Shown: positions 55,549 to 64,000 of the stretch, one piece after another | Numbering within the stretch: the stretch's first letter is position 1 | Layout: every line of letters begins with the position of its first letter | DNA from: Rugalucina vietnamica | Lineage: Eukaryota; Mollusca; Bivalvia; Lucinida; Lucinidae | Assembly: GCA_964017185.1 (NCBI GenBank) | Contig: OZ024871.1 | Span: forward strand, 27,566,488 to 27,630,487 | Direction of reading: 5' to 3' | DNA: 64,000 nt | Position numbers and translations under genes: made by a program | The notes under the pieces: generated by a model | What the model was told of the DNA's origin: nothing | The model's input: only the letters and a program-made list of their open reading frames with translations | The model's database searches: none

Positions 55549-56814
55549 ATGGAGTTCATTTCAAATTTGTGGAAAAAACTTTCATTTGTAGCAAAACCAG
55601 ACGAACCTGAAAACGATGATATTGAAGATGAAGAATCAGTTGCTGGCATCGCATCATTGACTGCTAGACGATTTTCTTGCAGTGGAAGCATATCAGGGCC
55701 ATCACGGCTCAGTCAGCGTAGACACACATTATACGACTGTAATGAATCAACAGCTTTGGACATAGTAGATGATATTAGCGAAATCATCAAAGATGGAATA
55801 AATACATGCAGAAAAAGATCTTTATCCGAATCTAGACTCACGTTTATATCGAGACAGAAGAGGAGACAGTCGTTGCATGAGTATTATTCATTTGGAAATA
55901 TACGCGCCACTGAAGAAAATAGGCACAACAAAGGAGATCATGGTAGAAGGAAATCCGTGGCCGATCATAGCAGCGTTAACACATCTAAGTTCGAACAAGC
56001 GCGGGAGCAGTTGTTCGAAAAGTTTTCATTTGGAGGTCATAAAACTAAGGACACATGTGAAAGAAAAGAGATATTTGAAGGGTCTAAAGGGTCGGCCACA
56101 CGGCGATCTATGTCTGGTGGTGTATCAATTTCTATGCGCGAAGAACCAAAAGCTTCGGACATAGTTGGCGATGTTACTCATATGATCCAGGACGGAATAA
56201 ATGCATTCAGAAAAAGATCTTTATCCGAATCTAGACTCACGTATATATCGAGACAGAAAAGGAGACAGTCATTGCATGAGTATTATTCATCTGGGAATAC
56301 ACGCGCCGCCAAAAAAAGTACGGGCACCATATTATATCCTGGTAGAAGGAGGTCTGTGTCCGAAAGTGGTAACACGTCTAAGTTCGAACAAGCGCGGGAA
56401 AAGTTCCTAGAAAAGATTACATTCGGACGACATCAAACTAAGGATGCGGTTAAAAGAGATGTTATGATCGAAGAGGGTAAGCGGTCAGGAAGACGGAGAT
56501 CTATGTCTGGTGGTGTTCTGATTACTTCTTGCGAAGAAACGCGTAAATCGCTGTTTACCGCGCCCGATCAGGCTACACGACCAGACCACCGACGTCGACG
56601 TCATAGCTTTGTAGGACTCGGCTCTCTCGACGATAGGAAAGCTTTTGACGAAACAAAGGATGGAGTTAAGGGGAAACTGTTTCGGCCAGAGAAGAGGAGA
56701 AGTGCTTTAATCTCCGAAACTGTCGCGCGAAAACTAGCTGAGAGAAAAAGAGAAATGAAAACGTTGACAAGACAACAAACAATCACTTACATGAAAATTA
56801 AACACGACCTGTGA
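55549..56814 (+). CDS. Unrecognised Arg/Ser-rich protein with a duplicated ~132-residue unit
   Basis: An intronless 421-codon open frame that I do not recognise. No signal peptide or transmembrane segment is seen. After an acidic start (PDEPENDDIEDEE) it contains two copies of one unit, from about residue 69 and residue 201: an amphipathic (A)(L/S)DIV.D(I/V) stretch ending QDGIN or KDGIN, the highly conserved RKRSLSESRLT and SRQKRRQSLHEYY, then NTSKFEQARE and RRSMSGGV. The C-terminal ~90 residues are basic and unduplicated (RPDHRRRRHSFVGLG, FRPEKRRSAL). Many sites fit an R-x-x-S basophilic kinase pattern. High conservation of these motifs between copies suggests either selection or a recent duplication. 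It lies 632 bp after the Toll-like receptor stop, on the same strand. AATAAA at 56949-56954 is a plausible polyadenylation signal. Confidence 0.7.
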   Translation: MEFISNLWKKLSFVAKPDEPENDDIEDEESVAGIASLTARRFSCSGSISGPSRLSQRRHTLYDCNESTALDIVDDISEIIKDGINTCRKRSLSESRLTFISRQKRRQSLHEYYSFGNIRATEENRHNKGDHGRRKSVADHSSVNTSKFEQAREQLFEKFSFGGHKTKDTCERKEIFEGSKGSATRRSMSGGVSISMREEPKASDIVGDVTHMIQDGINAFRKRSLSESRLTYISRQKRRQSLHEYYSSGNTRAAKKSTGTILYPGRRRSVSESGNTSKFEQAREKFLEKITFGRHQTKDAVKRDVMIEEGKRSGRRRSMSGGVLITSCEETRKSLFTAPDQATRPDHRRRRHSFVGLGSLDDRKAFDETKDGVKGKLFRPEKRRSALISETVARKLAERKREMKTLTRQQTITYMKIKHDL

Positions 56815-57207
56815 CAGTTTTATAAACGGGGAACACTTGGTTAGCAAACATTCTGGGTTGCTATTTATGTATAGTTATGCACGTAATTATAACGTTAAAA
56901 AAGGACACATTAAAACCCTAAAATGGAATCAAATCCACAAATTACGTCAATAAATAAGGCTAGGTTCACTCACAGGCATAGTTTTTTTTACCATAGACCA
57001 CTTGCTAGTAAGTATTTTAATCATTTTTTGTGAATTGTAATGGTTACATGTATTCTTTTTTCACCAATGAAATTCCAATCTGTATCTGCAACAACACATT
57101 TTACAAGTCATACACACAGCTGAGAATTACATAGAAGCCGATAAATGATCGATGACACACATTGCAATTGAGGCCGAAGTTGAGCCTAGATTTTCGAGTT
57201 TTCTCCT

Positions 57208-57472
57208 ATAGCATTTACTTTATTGACTGATAGATAGGTGCAGACAGTGCAGAAATTGAACATTTATTGAATGAAAGTAACATAAGGAATCCAGGTTATT
57301 TCGTTTTCGCAAACACTTCAGAGAAATGATCTTATAGTGACACTCATTACTTCCATCACAATAACATTGAAGTGTTTGCGAAAACGAAATAACCGGGATT
57401 TCTTATGTTACTTTGTTTTCAAAAGTTCAATTTCTGCATTGCCTGTACCTATCTATCAGTCAATAGAGTAAT
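57208..57472. mobile_element. Fold-back MITE, ~110-bp arms
   Basis: TTATTGACTGATAGATAGGT, AGAAATTGAAC and TTATTTCGTTTTCGCAAACA at the left are mirrored by TGTTTGCGAAAACGAAATAA, GTTCAATTTCT and ACCTATCTATCAGTCAATAG at the right. Confidence 0.85.
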
Positions 57473-58005
57473 CGCTATATGTACAATACCACGTGATTCT
57501 CAGTACAAGTGATACAGTGCGTAATCTTTGGTAAAGAATCTTTTCTTTAGCCATGGCGGAAATACAAATTCTGTCCTCGCTAGATACGTATTATTAAGTT
57601 TTATACCAACATCATCACATTTTTCATGTGAAAAGGGGAATGCGTGTGTCAACTGAGATTGGATTGTGTGAATCAGCCCTTGAAAGTTTAGAAACGGAAT
57701 AATTTTGTTGTGTGTATGTATATATGTATCTATTATATCTATTATTATTTTATTTTAAACTGGTGACTATATAAATTACTTACAGCTGCGTTCAGTTATT
57801 AATATACACCTGCAATATTTAGAAATATATTGACAACTTGGCACGAAATGTACAACTGGAGAAATGTGTTTATATATTTCTAAATTATGAGGGTGAATAT
57901 TTACTTTTAATATAAACCTTCCGGATCTTGTGCTGCTGTCTGCCTAATTTGAGTACATAACGTTTCCACCAGGACCTTTGTACGAAGAAACCTTGCTTGT
58001 GGCTT

Positions 58006-58772
58006 TGTTGGATCATATTTGTAACAAATCATATATGTAACACATTTGTTACGTACATGATCACATTCGTAACAGATAAAGTGTGTTACAAATGTGTTTG
58101 TCCGAAATGGGGGTTGACATGAGAAGCATATATGTAACAGGTTTAGTTGTCTATTTGTATTCAAACAATTAACAGCAATAGCAAAATCATATAGTAAATT
58201 GGTCATAGCTCACAAAATAACCTGAATAATCTGTTCAAATAAAGACTAACATACTCCAGGAATATTATACATTCAAAATAATGTTGTTTATCAAATACTC
58301 ACCAATTGTCCGAAGGTACATTTTCTCACGTTGTGGCCCATATATATATATTTATTTATATATATATAAACAGAGAGCAGTCACGTTACAGGACATTATA
58401 TTCATGAATATCCTTTAAAGAGTTCAGGAAATATGGAGCGGACGCGAAAGAGTGACGTCGACGTCACCGCCGATGACGACGATGGACAAAGTGACACAAC
58501 AAATCAGTTATTGGCCCATCTGGTGAATAAAAAACCTGCTACAAATGTGTTTCAGATGTAAATATGCATTTTTTGTACTGTTTTTAAATCAAAATTGACC
58601 TGTGACATATGTGATTTCATGTCACATCAAAAACCGGCATCGATCATATTCGTCACAAAATATGTTACATTTATGCTTGATTTCCGAGTCATATATTTAA
58701 CACATGTTACATATGTGATCATATATGTAACAGGTGTTACATATATGATTTGTTACAAATATGATCCAACAT
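58006..58772. mobile_element. 767-bp element with ~38-bp perfect inverted repeats
   Basis: TGTTGGATCATATTTGTAAC and the following ACAAATCATATATGTAACAC at the left are exactly mirrored at the right. GGCTT lies on both sides (58001-58005 and 58773-58777), and an uninterrupted duplicate of the target occurs at about 58842-58890, which confirms the insertion. The interior is unlike the ends: it has TATATAAA near 58363-58370 and a 42-codon open frame at 58433-58561. Confidence 0.88.
58433..58561 (+). CDS. Possible 42-codon open frame inside a MITE
   Basis: ATG at 58433 opens MERTRKSDVDVTADDDDGQS and the frame ends at TAA 58559-58561. A TATATAAA motif lies ~65 bp upstream and a possible donor (AT|GTAAAT) overlaps the stop. 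It could be a captured first exon or the remnant of the parent element's gene. I do not recognise it. Confidence 0.25.
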   Translation: MERTRKSDVDVTADDDDGQSDTTNQLLAHLVNKKPATNVFQM

Positions 58773-59138
58773 GGCTTCCTTCATGAGGTAAGCATGCATG
58801 GAACACTGTAGAGCCACCTTTTCAGAAAAAACCCATTCCACCTGGACCTTTGTACGAAGAAACTTTGCTTGTGGCTTCCTTCATGAGATAAGCATGCGTG
58901 GAACACTGTAGAGCCACCTCTGATTTAGCATGCTGCTAAACACCGGCTTGCTTTCCACCATACAGTTTCATGATTTGTTTCCTCGACACGGAAAAGCAAA
59001 AAGAACCGAAACTTTGATAGAACAACTTTCTTTTATTGTAAGGCATTGTGTCACATCTCCTCTTCATAATATTCCAAACCTATGACATCAGAAAAACATG
59101 TCCGAGAAATGTATAACCCCTCAAACCTGACTTTTATG

Positions 59139-59166
59139 TGAGCCGCGTCATAAGAATACCGGACTT
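59139..59166. mobile_element. Hairpin MITE terminal fragment
   Basis: Only TGAGCCGCGTCATAAGAATA and CCGGAC remain. Confidence 0.5.
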
Positions 59167-59172
59167 TGGTAA

Positions 59173-59306
59173 TCGGACACTTCGGCACCACTACGAATTC
59201 GGCACCTAGACAAATCGGACCCTAGTCAAATCGGCCCCAGTACCAAATCGGCACCACTTAGTCACTTCGGACCCTAGTCACTTCGGACCCTAGATACTTC
59301 GGCACC
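59173..59306. repeat. TCGGCACC / TCGGACC minisatellite
   Basis: Irregular 13-18-bp units such as CTAGTCACTTCGGACC and AAATCGGCACCA repeat about nine times. Confidence 0.8.
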
Positions 59307-59444
59307 TATTTATTTCATTTCAAAAATCAGTTTCGTCGAACTCTGGTATCAGCAAGGCCTTGTGCCTCATGAGAGTAGAAATGGCTAACTTGAAAAAACT
59401 CATTTTTCATAAATTTATGCCAGCATAAACTTCAAGAATTTGTT

Positions 59445-59596
59445 TGCTTGTTTGTTTTAAGGCTTAACGTCCCAGACAACAATTTTTCAATCATCACGGG
59501 ACGAAGCCAACGCCATTACTGTACGGAGTTAACGTGTCTTGCACAAGGACACAACGCGGTGCCGCCTGTGGGCATCGAACCCAGGAGAGTAGTAAT
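59445..59596 (-). mobile_element. tRNA-derived SINE, antisense, disrupted
   Basis: The minus strand reads a box-B-like GGGTTCGATGCCC and the GTTGTGTCCTTGTGCAAGAC core. The element at 59597-59908 is inserted near its head. Confidence 0.6.
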
Positions 59597-59908
59597 GGGC
59601 GGCGGTATAGCGCACCCTGGGTTTCAGTTTAAAATGAACTAGCTAAGTTGTATGTGTAGCTAAGTGTCCTTGAGTTACTGAGACAGGAATACATCTGCAC
59701 ATCTACACAGCTGAACTTCTGCACATCTACACTTCTGCACATCTGCACTTCTGCACATCTACCACACCCAGGGTGCGCGGTGTGGCCACTTTTTCTGAAA
59801 ACTTATAGCGCCTTTTATATAGAGACGTTTCTCTTACTATGCTTATTAGAAACGGCACTATAAAAAAGGCGCTATATGTTTTCAGAAAGAGGCGCTATAC
59901 CGCCGCCC
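59597..59908. mobile_element. 312-bp MITE with 17-bp inverted ends
   Basis: GGGCGGCGGTATAGCGC opens it and its exact complement closes it. GTAAT flanks both sides (59592-59596 and 59909-59913). The interior has a hairpin around 59790-59895 (CTGAAAACTTATAGCGCC with GGCGCTATATGTTTTCAG). Confidence 0.9.
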
Positions 59909-60569
59909 GTAATGGACCTCTCGATTCGAAATTAGATGCTCCTTCAAACGTTTCTCAATCGAATGTTGAAAACAAAATTATGAATTATAATAATAATATT
60001 CTAATAACAATCTCTGCCTTTGGAGAAGGAATTTCTTTCTGATTGCGCCATTTCCTGATCATTGCCTCCTTTTACTTTGTTCAATGCAAAGTTCAAATAC
60101 TTTCAACAGTCTGTACATAGAATAAAATACCAGAAAATTTATTGTTATGCGCTTCATACATTGCATTATTCAATAGGTACATTGCATCCTGCTTCATGGT
60201 GTTTATACAGGACAGTCATCAAATCAGGATAAGTTTTAAAATGTCATAATTCCAAGACCATATAACACATTCTTGATATCAGCGAATTACTTGTCGTTGA
60301 ATGTCCTGGTGATTCCCCTGACTTAAACCCTATAGAAAATGTTTGGAATATCATAAATAGGAGGAGCTCTGAGAGATTGTCTAACAATAAAAGTGAAAGT
60401 TTCAGCCCACTCTGGTATTCTGTGCTGAGGAAACAAATCATAAAACTGTATGATGAAATGATAGCCGGCGTTTAAGCAGTATACAAAGACACAGGTGGCT
60501 CTACAGTGTTCACGGCATGTTAAAAGTACCCATAAAGACAGCAAATTTTCAGCCTCAGTTCAAAAATGG

Positions 60570-60572
60570 CTA

Positions 60573-60624
<52 letters not shown>
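60570..60624. repeat. (AAAT)n microsatellite
   Basis: About thirteen AAAT units directly after a Tc1-derived segment. Confidence 0.95.
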
Positions 60625-61268
60625 AATTACAAATTGTTACACATGGTCCCTTGGCGAAATATAAGCTATATTTTTGTAGAAGAATCTGGGGTTCACATGA
60701 TTTAATCACATATGCAATCATTAGGCAGAAAGCAGCACAGGATCTGGAAGTTTTATATACAAAGTATATATTTACCCTAGCTCATAATTTACAAAATATA
60801 GAAACAAATTTCTCCAGTTGTCCATTTCTTGCAAGTGACGATTGTTCACAAACAAGAAAAGTTGTCAATTTATTACTTAATATTGCAGGGGTATATTAAC
60901 TGAACGGAACTGTACAACAAAATAGAAAATTCAAGCCTTTCACTATCTTTTAGTTACTTAAGAGTTCCCTGCGACTTGGCTCATTGTAAATCACGATTTA
61001 TTATAAAAAAAAATATAAAAAAAAAATGTTTTTAGTAATGATTATCTTTGAGATACAGACGTCACTAGAAAAGATTTGGTATATTTTCTTTTTCAGCATT
61101 AATTAAAGATTGCAATGATAAAATTAATCATAAAATTTCCCAGCATGTATAATTCACATGTGTTACTTCGCTGTTGTGCACATGTACATGTCTGTCACAG
61201 ATAATTTACACATGCTGTGACCGAGCCTTTTCCAATATCACCTAATATCCGATATCGATGATTTTCAC

Positions 61269-62224
61269 AATTAAGGATGTTCGCTGCCAATGAAAAAGTA
61301 TTCAAACTTTTTTTCTAACCACTCTTTTTTTATTCCAAAATACAACACAAGACATTTGAAAACAAAATAAATATAGGGTAGTGTGCATTTTTTCAAGCTA
61401 CAGGCCTCTGAATGAGACCTCTGAGCACCTTGTCTAAAATTTAGTAGAATTAATTTGATTTTTAATTCTTTGAAACATACCTGTCTTGAACAAAAATACA
61501 CCTAGAATGCTTCCAAAAGTCATAATAATTACGTAATGCAGACTATTTTGGACCAAAAGCATAGAAAAATTTGCAACTTGAAGTGGATGACAAAATTTTA
61601 CGATTCCTTTTTCAACCCTACCCCCATACTTGAAAAGTCGGAAAACATTAATATTTTGAAATGTGCCAAACCAATATTTGTTGATTCAAAGTTTTTCTTG
61701 TATTTTCACACAACATAGAACTTGGTAATATTGTTCGAATAAAAGAAAGAAATATATAGGGTAGTGGGCATATAAGAGAGATACAACAACTTGAAAGTCG
61801 CCATTTTCAGCCTTTTTTCGACTGTTTTGTTTCTAAAAGCCCATTTCATAAAACCACCTAAAATTTTAAAACCAGCACACCAAAGATACAAAGACTGACT
61901 TAGAAGACCATGTACATATATACTGCTGCTAAAATAAACATCGACCTAGTGCAATTAATTTGAAGATGTGTAATATTTAAGTTTAATCTACCCTACCCCC
62001 TAAATTTTACTAACAACTAAAATTTTCGGAAAAGTTGCATAAAATGGGGTGAAAAAATGAAGCTTCTTAGATTGACAATTTTCATGGCTCATTCAATGCA
62101 TATTATCAATATGTATCCAAATATAAAATATTAGGAAAATATCTGCAACCGTTTACGAGATATTCGGGAAAAGAAAAACCGGAAGTTCCGAAATGTCAAA
62201 TGTTGGCAGCGAACATCCTTAATT
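61269..62224. mobile_element. ~955-bp element with 22-bp perfect inverted ends
   Basis: AATTAAGGATGTTCGCTGCC opens it and GGCAGCGAACATCCTTAATT closes it. The outermost bases include TTAA at both ends, which could be a TTAA target duplication of the piggyBac type. Internal blocks (ATATAGGGTAGTG) repeat. No transposase is seen. Confidence 0.85.
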
Positions 62225-62395
62225 CCATTTTCATATCAGCCATGTTTTTGGTGTTGTATGTGGTTTCGATGAAACTGTTGTATTTTAATCATAGTCGCCC
62301 CAAATAGCCCACCTCATTATGAAATAAAAAACGGCTGTTTGAATATTGATATTCTAAATATGGTAATCTAAAAGCATTTAACAATAAGAGGATAA

Positions 62396-62535
62396 AACAT
62401 TCTTTTCTGTGCATTAACGTTTGCCAGGCCCAAGGGCAATAATGTGTTGCAGCCCGAACCGCCTAGCGGTGAGGGCTGCAACACATTATTGCCCGAGGGC
62501 TTGGCAAACGTTAATGCACTTGGAAAAGAATGTTA
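62396..62535. repeat. ~60-bp-arm palindrome
   Basis: GCATTAACGTTTGCCA and GGGCAATAATGTGTTGCAGC at the left are mirrored by GCTGCAACACATTATTGCCC and GGCAAACGTTAATGC around CCGCCTAGCGG. Confidence 0.9.
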
Positions 62536-62576
62536 TATCGTCATTGTTATATACCTTTCCTCCAATACATGTACAT

Positions 62577-62577
62577 T

Positions 62578-62620
<43 letters not shown>

Positions 62621-62623
62621 TTG
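62577..62623. repeat. (TTTA)n microsatellite
   Basis: About eleven TTTA units between the palindrome and the CRE-containing repeats. Confidence 0.95.
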
Positions 62624-62644
62624 TGAATGCTATGTCTTGAAATC

Positions 62645-62815
62645 GCTCAGGGCAATAACACCGAGGGCAATAACACCATTATTGCCCTGCTATGACGTCA
62701 TCTCAGGGCATTAACACCATTATTGCCCTGCTGCGGTGTCATCTCAGGGCATTAACACCATTATTGCCCTGATATGACGTCATCTCAGGACATTAATGGT
62801 ATTAATGCCCTACGA
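62645..62815. repeat. ~42-bp tandem repeats with palindromic core and TGACGTCA
   Basis: About four units read CAGGGCATTAACACC then ATTATTGCCCTG, itself a palindrome-like pair. Two of the spacers contain the full CRE/ATF palindrome TGACGTCA (62693-62700 and 62774-62781), while the middle one reads GGTGTCA. Confidence 0.85.
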
Positions 62816-63712
62816 CGCCTAAAACAGCAGAAAGTACTGTCCGTTACAACACGACAAGTTACATTAGGTATATAACAATGATTATTTTCATGGATGCGTT
62901 TGTAACTGAAAATAGTATTAGTACGACTCGTAATGTGGCATACATTCATTTAACCATATATATATGGTTCCATTTTGAATCAGATACTTGGCCCAATGAA
63001 AGGGCGCTTTTTATTTTATTTTTTTTTTTTATCTAATTTTAAGTCGTATATCCACTGCAAAGCATACGGTCGTGTCAACTTTGATACATTTTCTGTGATT
63101 TTTGTGCATTTTGCATTGTTTTGTATCATTTTATTCATTTACCTATATTTTTTTCTTTCTTCCAGTTTTCCAGTTTTTACCTGTAAATACAAATTAACTC
63201 TGAAAAAGAAAAGAGCCGAAAGCGCTTAATTTGAATTGTTTTTGCACTGCTAATGATGAGTTAATCCTCCTATATACTTATTTAATTATTTTCGAATCCT
63301 TTCTCAGGATCCAGTGCCACCGGGAAGATTTTATATATCATATTACTGAAAAATCTACCTAGTGAACTGCTTGTCCAGACAAGCGAAATATGAAAGCAAC
63401 ACAGAAACCGATACATTCATACATTACATGCTGGTACAATTAGGATACCCATTTTTGGCCTATTGTAGTACGACTTTCTGTTTTTCCTTTGAAGTTTTTG
63501 TAACATTTAAATTCAACACAAGTGAATATCAAAGTAGGCGGGCCTACATATTAATACTCAGGAAAAAGTCGGAATGAAAACTATACTGTAACTTCTTGAT
63601 ATATAGAAGTCTTCTTATCTCGTGAAAGAAAGGAGAAATAAAAATATTCAATGAAAATCTAGAATGGAACTCATTTCTACAAAAAAAAAAATGTTTTTCG
63701 AGCGTTTCGTAT

Positions 63713-64000
63713 TCAGCTCAGAAACCATTTACCAATACTGTAGTATATATTTTTGTATCTGTCCGGATCATGCAGCATGCTACACAGCTGACAGTACGAC
63801 TTCTGAGATTGGTCACCTAATGTCTCTGCATAGTAGTTATTTTTTGTCTTTAGGTATTCTGTGTAAAGTTCTTCACTGTTCATCAGCTGTTTCAGGTAGG
63901 CGGCGAGGTCTTTTGGAGAATCAAAATCTGCCACATCAATCACGGTATTATTTGGGGCTATTTTATCATATTCTGCAGATCCGCCAACTATTTGAATCAT
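63713..64000 (-). CDS. Alpha-1,3-fucosyltransferase (GT10), C-terminal part
   Basis: On the minus strand the open frame enters from the right edge and ends with a stop at 63713, giving 95 residues. The sequence GGSAEYDKIAPNNTVIDVAD followed by DSPKDLAAYLKQL matches the conserved GDP-fucose-binding end of GT10 enzymes, where the usual form is GGxxYxxxAPxxSfIdxxDF and SPKDLAxYL. These Golgi type II membrane enzymes transfer fucose from GDP-fucose to N-acetyllactosamine or core GlcNAc. The catalytic part, stem and membrane anchor lie outside the window, so substrate type cannot be told. The Met at the edge is internal. Confidence 0.88.
   Translation of the reverse strand: MIQIVGGSAEYDKIAPNNTVIDVADFDSPKDLAAYLKQLMNSEELYTEYLKTKNNYYAETLGDQSQKSYCQLCSMLHDPDRYKNIYYSIGKWFLS

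Larger units (their letters stand above)
57781..60914 (+). mobile_element. Decayed Tc1/mariner-like transposon with ~190-bp inverted repeats
   Basis: The left end TACAGCTGCGTTCAGTTATT and the right end ...TTAACTGAACGGAACTGTA are inverted, bounded by TA. Matching continues inward for ~190 bp (GGATCTTGTGCTGCTGTCTG at the left, its complement at 60724). Near 60296-60475 the plus strand encodes PGDSPDLNPIENVWNIINRR, the catalytic C-terminal DDE-type signature of Tc1/mariner transposases, followed by a stop. Upstream transposase sequence is too decayed to follow. Later insertions sit at 58006-58772 and 59597-59908, and a GCATGGAACACTGTAGAGCC segment is duplicated at 58790-58920. Confidence 0.75.

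Noticed and set aside
57907..58206. A 99-codon minus-strand frame
   Set aside because: It translates the Tc1-like inverted repeat and the ends of the 767-bp MITE.

Overview
The window is eukaryotic nuclear DNA, most likely from a bivalve or closely related mollusc. The genes have GT-AG introns and animal orthologues (MAT2A, UBXN8, a Toll-like receptor, a GT10 fucosyltransferase, a rhodopsin-family receptor). Most of the remaining DNA is short non-autonomous transposons, fold-back elements, tRNA-derived SINEs and tandem repeats. The bivalve call rests on the repeat style and the innate-immunity gene type and is an inference. All identifications were made by eye; no database search was run.

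Layout. 1-1666 (+): the last two coding exons of a seven-transmembrane receptor, cut by the left edge. 4064-20080 (-): a complete seven-exon UBXN8 orthologue whose long introns hold many copies of one ~230-bp hairpin MITE and a 4.4-kb element with ~740-bp inverted repeats. 20081-20462: a short divergent promoter region with an E-box and a TATA box. 20463-36460 (+): a complete eight-exon S-adenosylmethionine synthetase gene (MAT2A type); its introns contain a three-deep transposon nest, a SINE inserted into a MITE, and tandem arrays. 41330-44037 (+): a broken reverse transcriptase gene interrupted by a 1.3-kb insertion. 44831-46860: a ~2-kb palindrome. 47215-48765 (+): a Toll-like receptor fragment lying between two near-identical MITE copies. 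52782-54916 (+): an intronless Toll-like receptor coding region with an apparent frameshift at its signal peptide. 55549-56814 (+): an intronless, unrecognised Arg/Ser-rich protein built on a duplicated ~132-residue unit. 57781-60914: a decayed Tc1/mariner-like element carrying several younger insertions. 63713-64000 (-): the C-terminus of a fucosyltransferase cut by the right edge.

UBXN8 (ER-membrane adaptor for the VCP/p97 ATPase) and MAT2A (AdoMet synthesis) share a 382-bp divergent promoter region but have no obvious pathway link. The Toll-like receptor and the Arg/Ser-rich protein are neighbours on the same strand, 632 bp apart; any functional link is speculative. The most unusual content is the mobile DNA: a two-subfamily hairpin MITE whose stem changes in a compensatory way, exons closely flanked by MITE copies, several nested insertions datable by target-site duplications, and a receptor fragment whose junctions carry microhomology.
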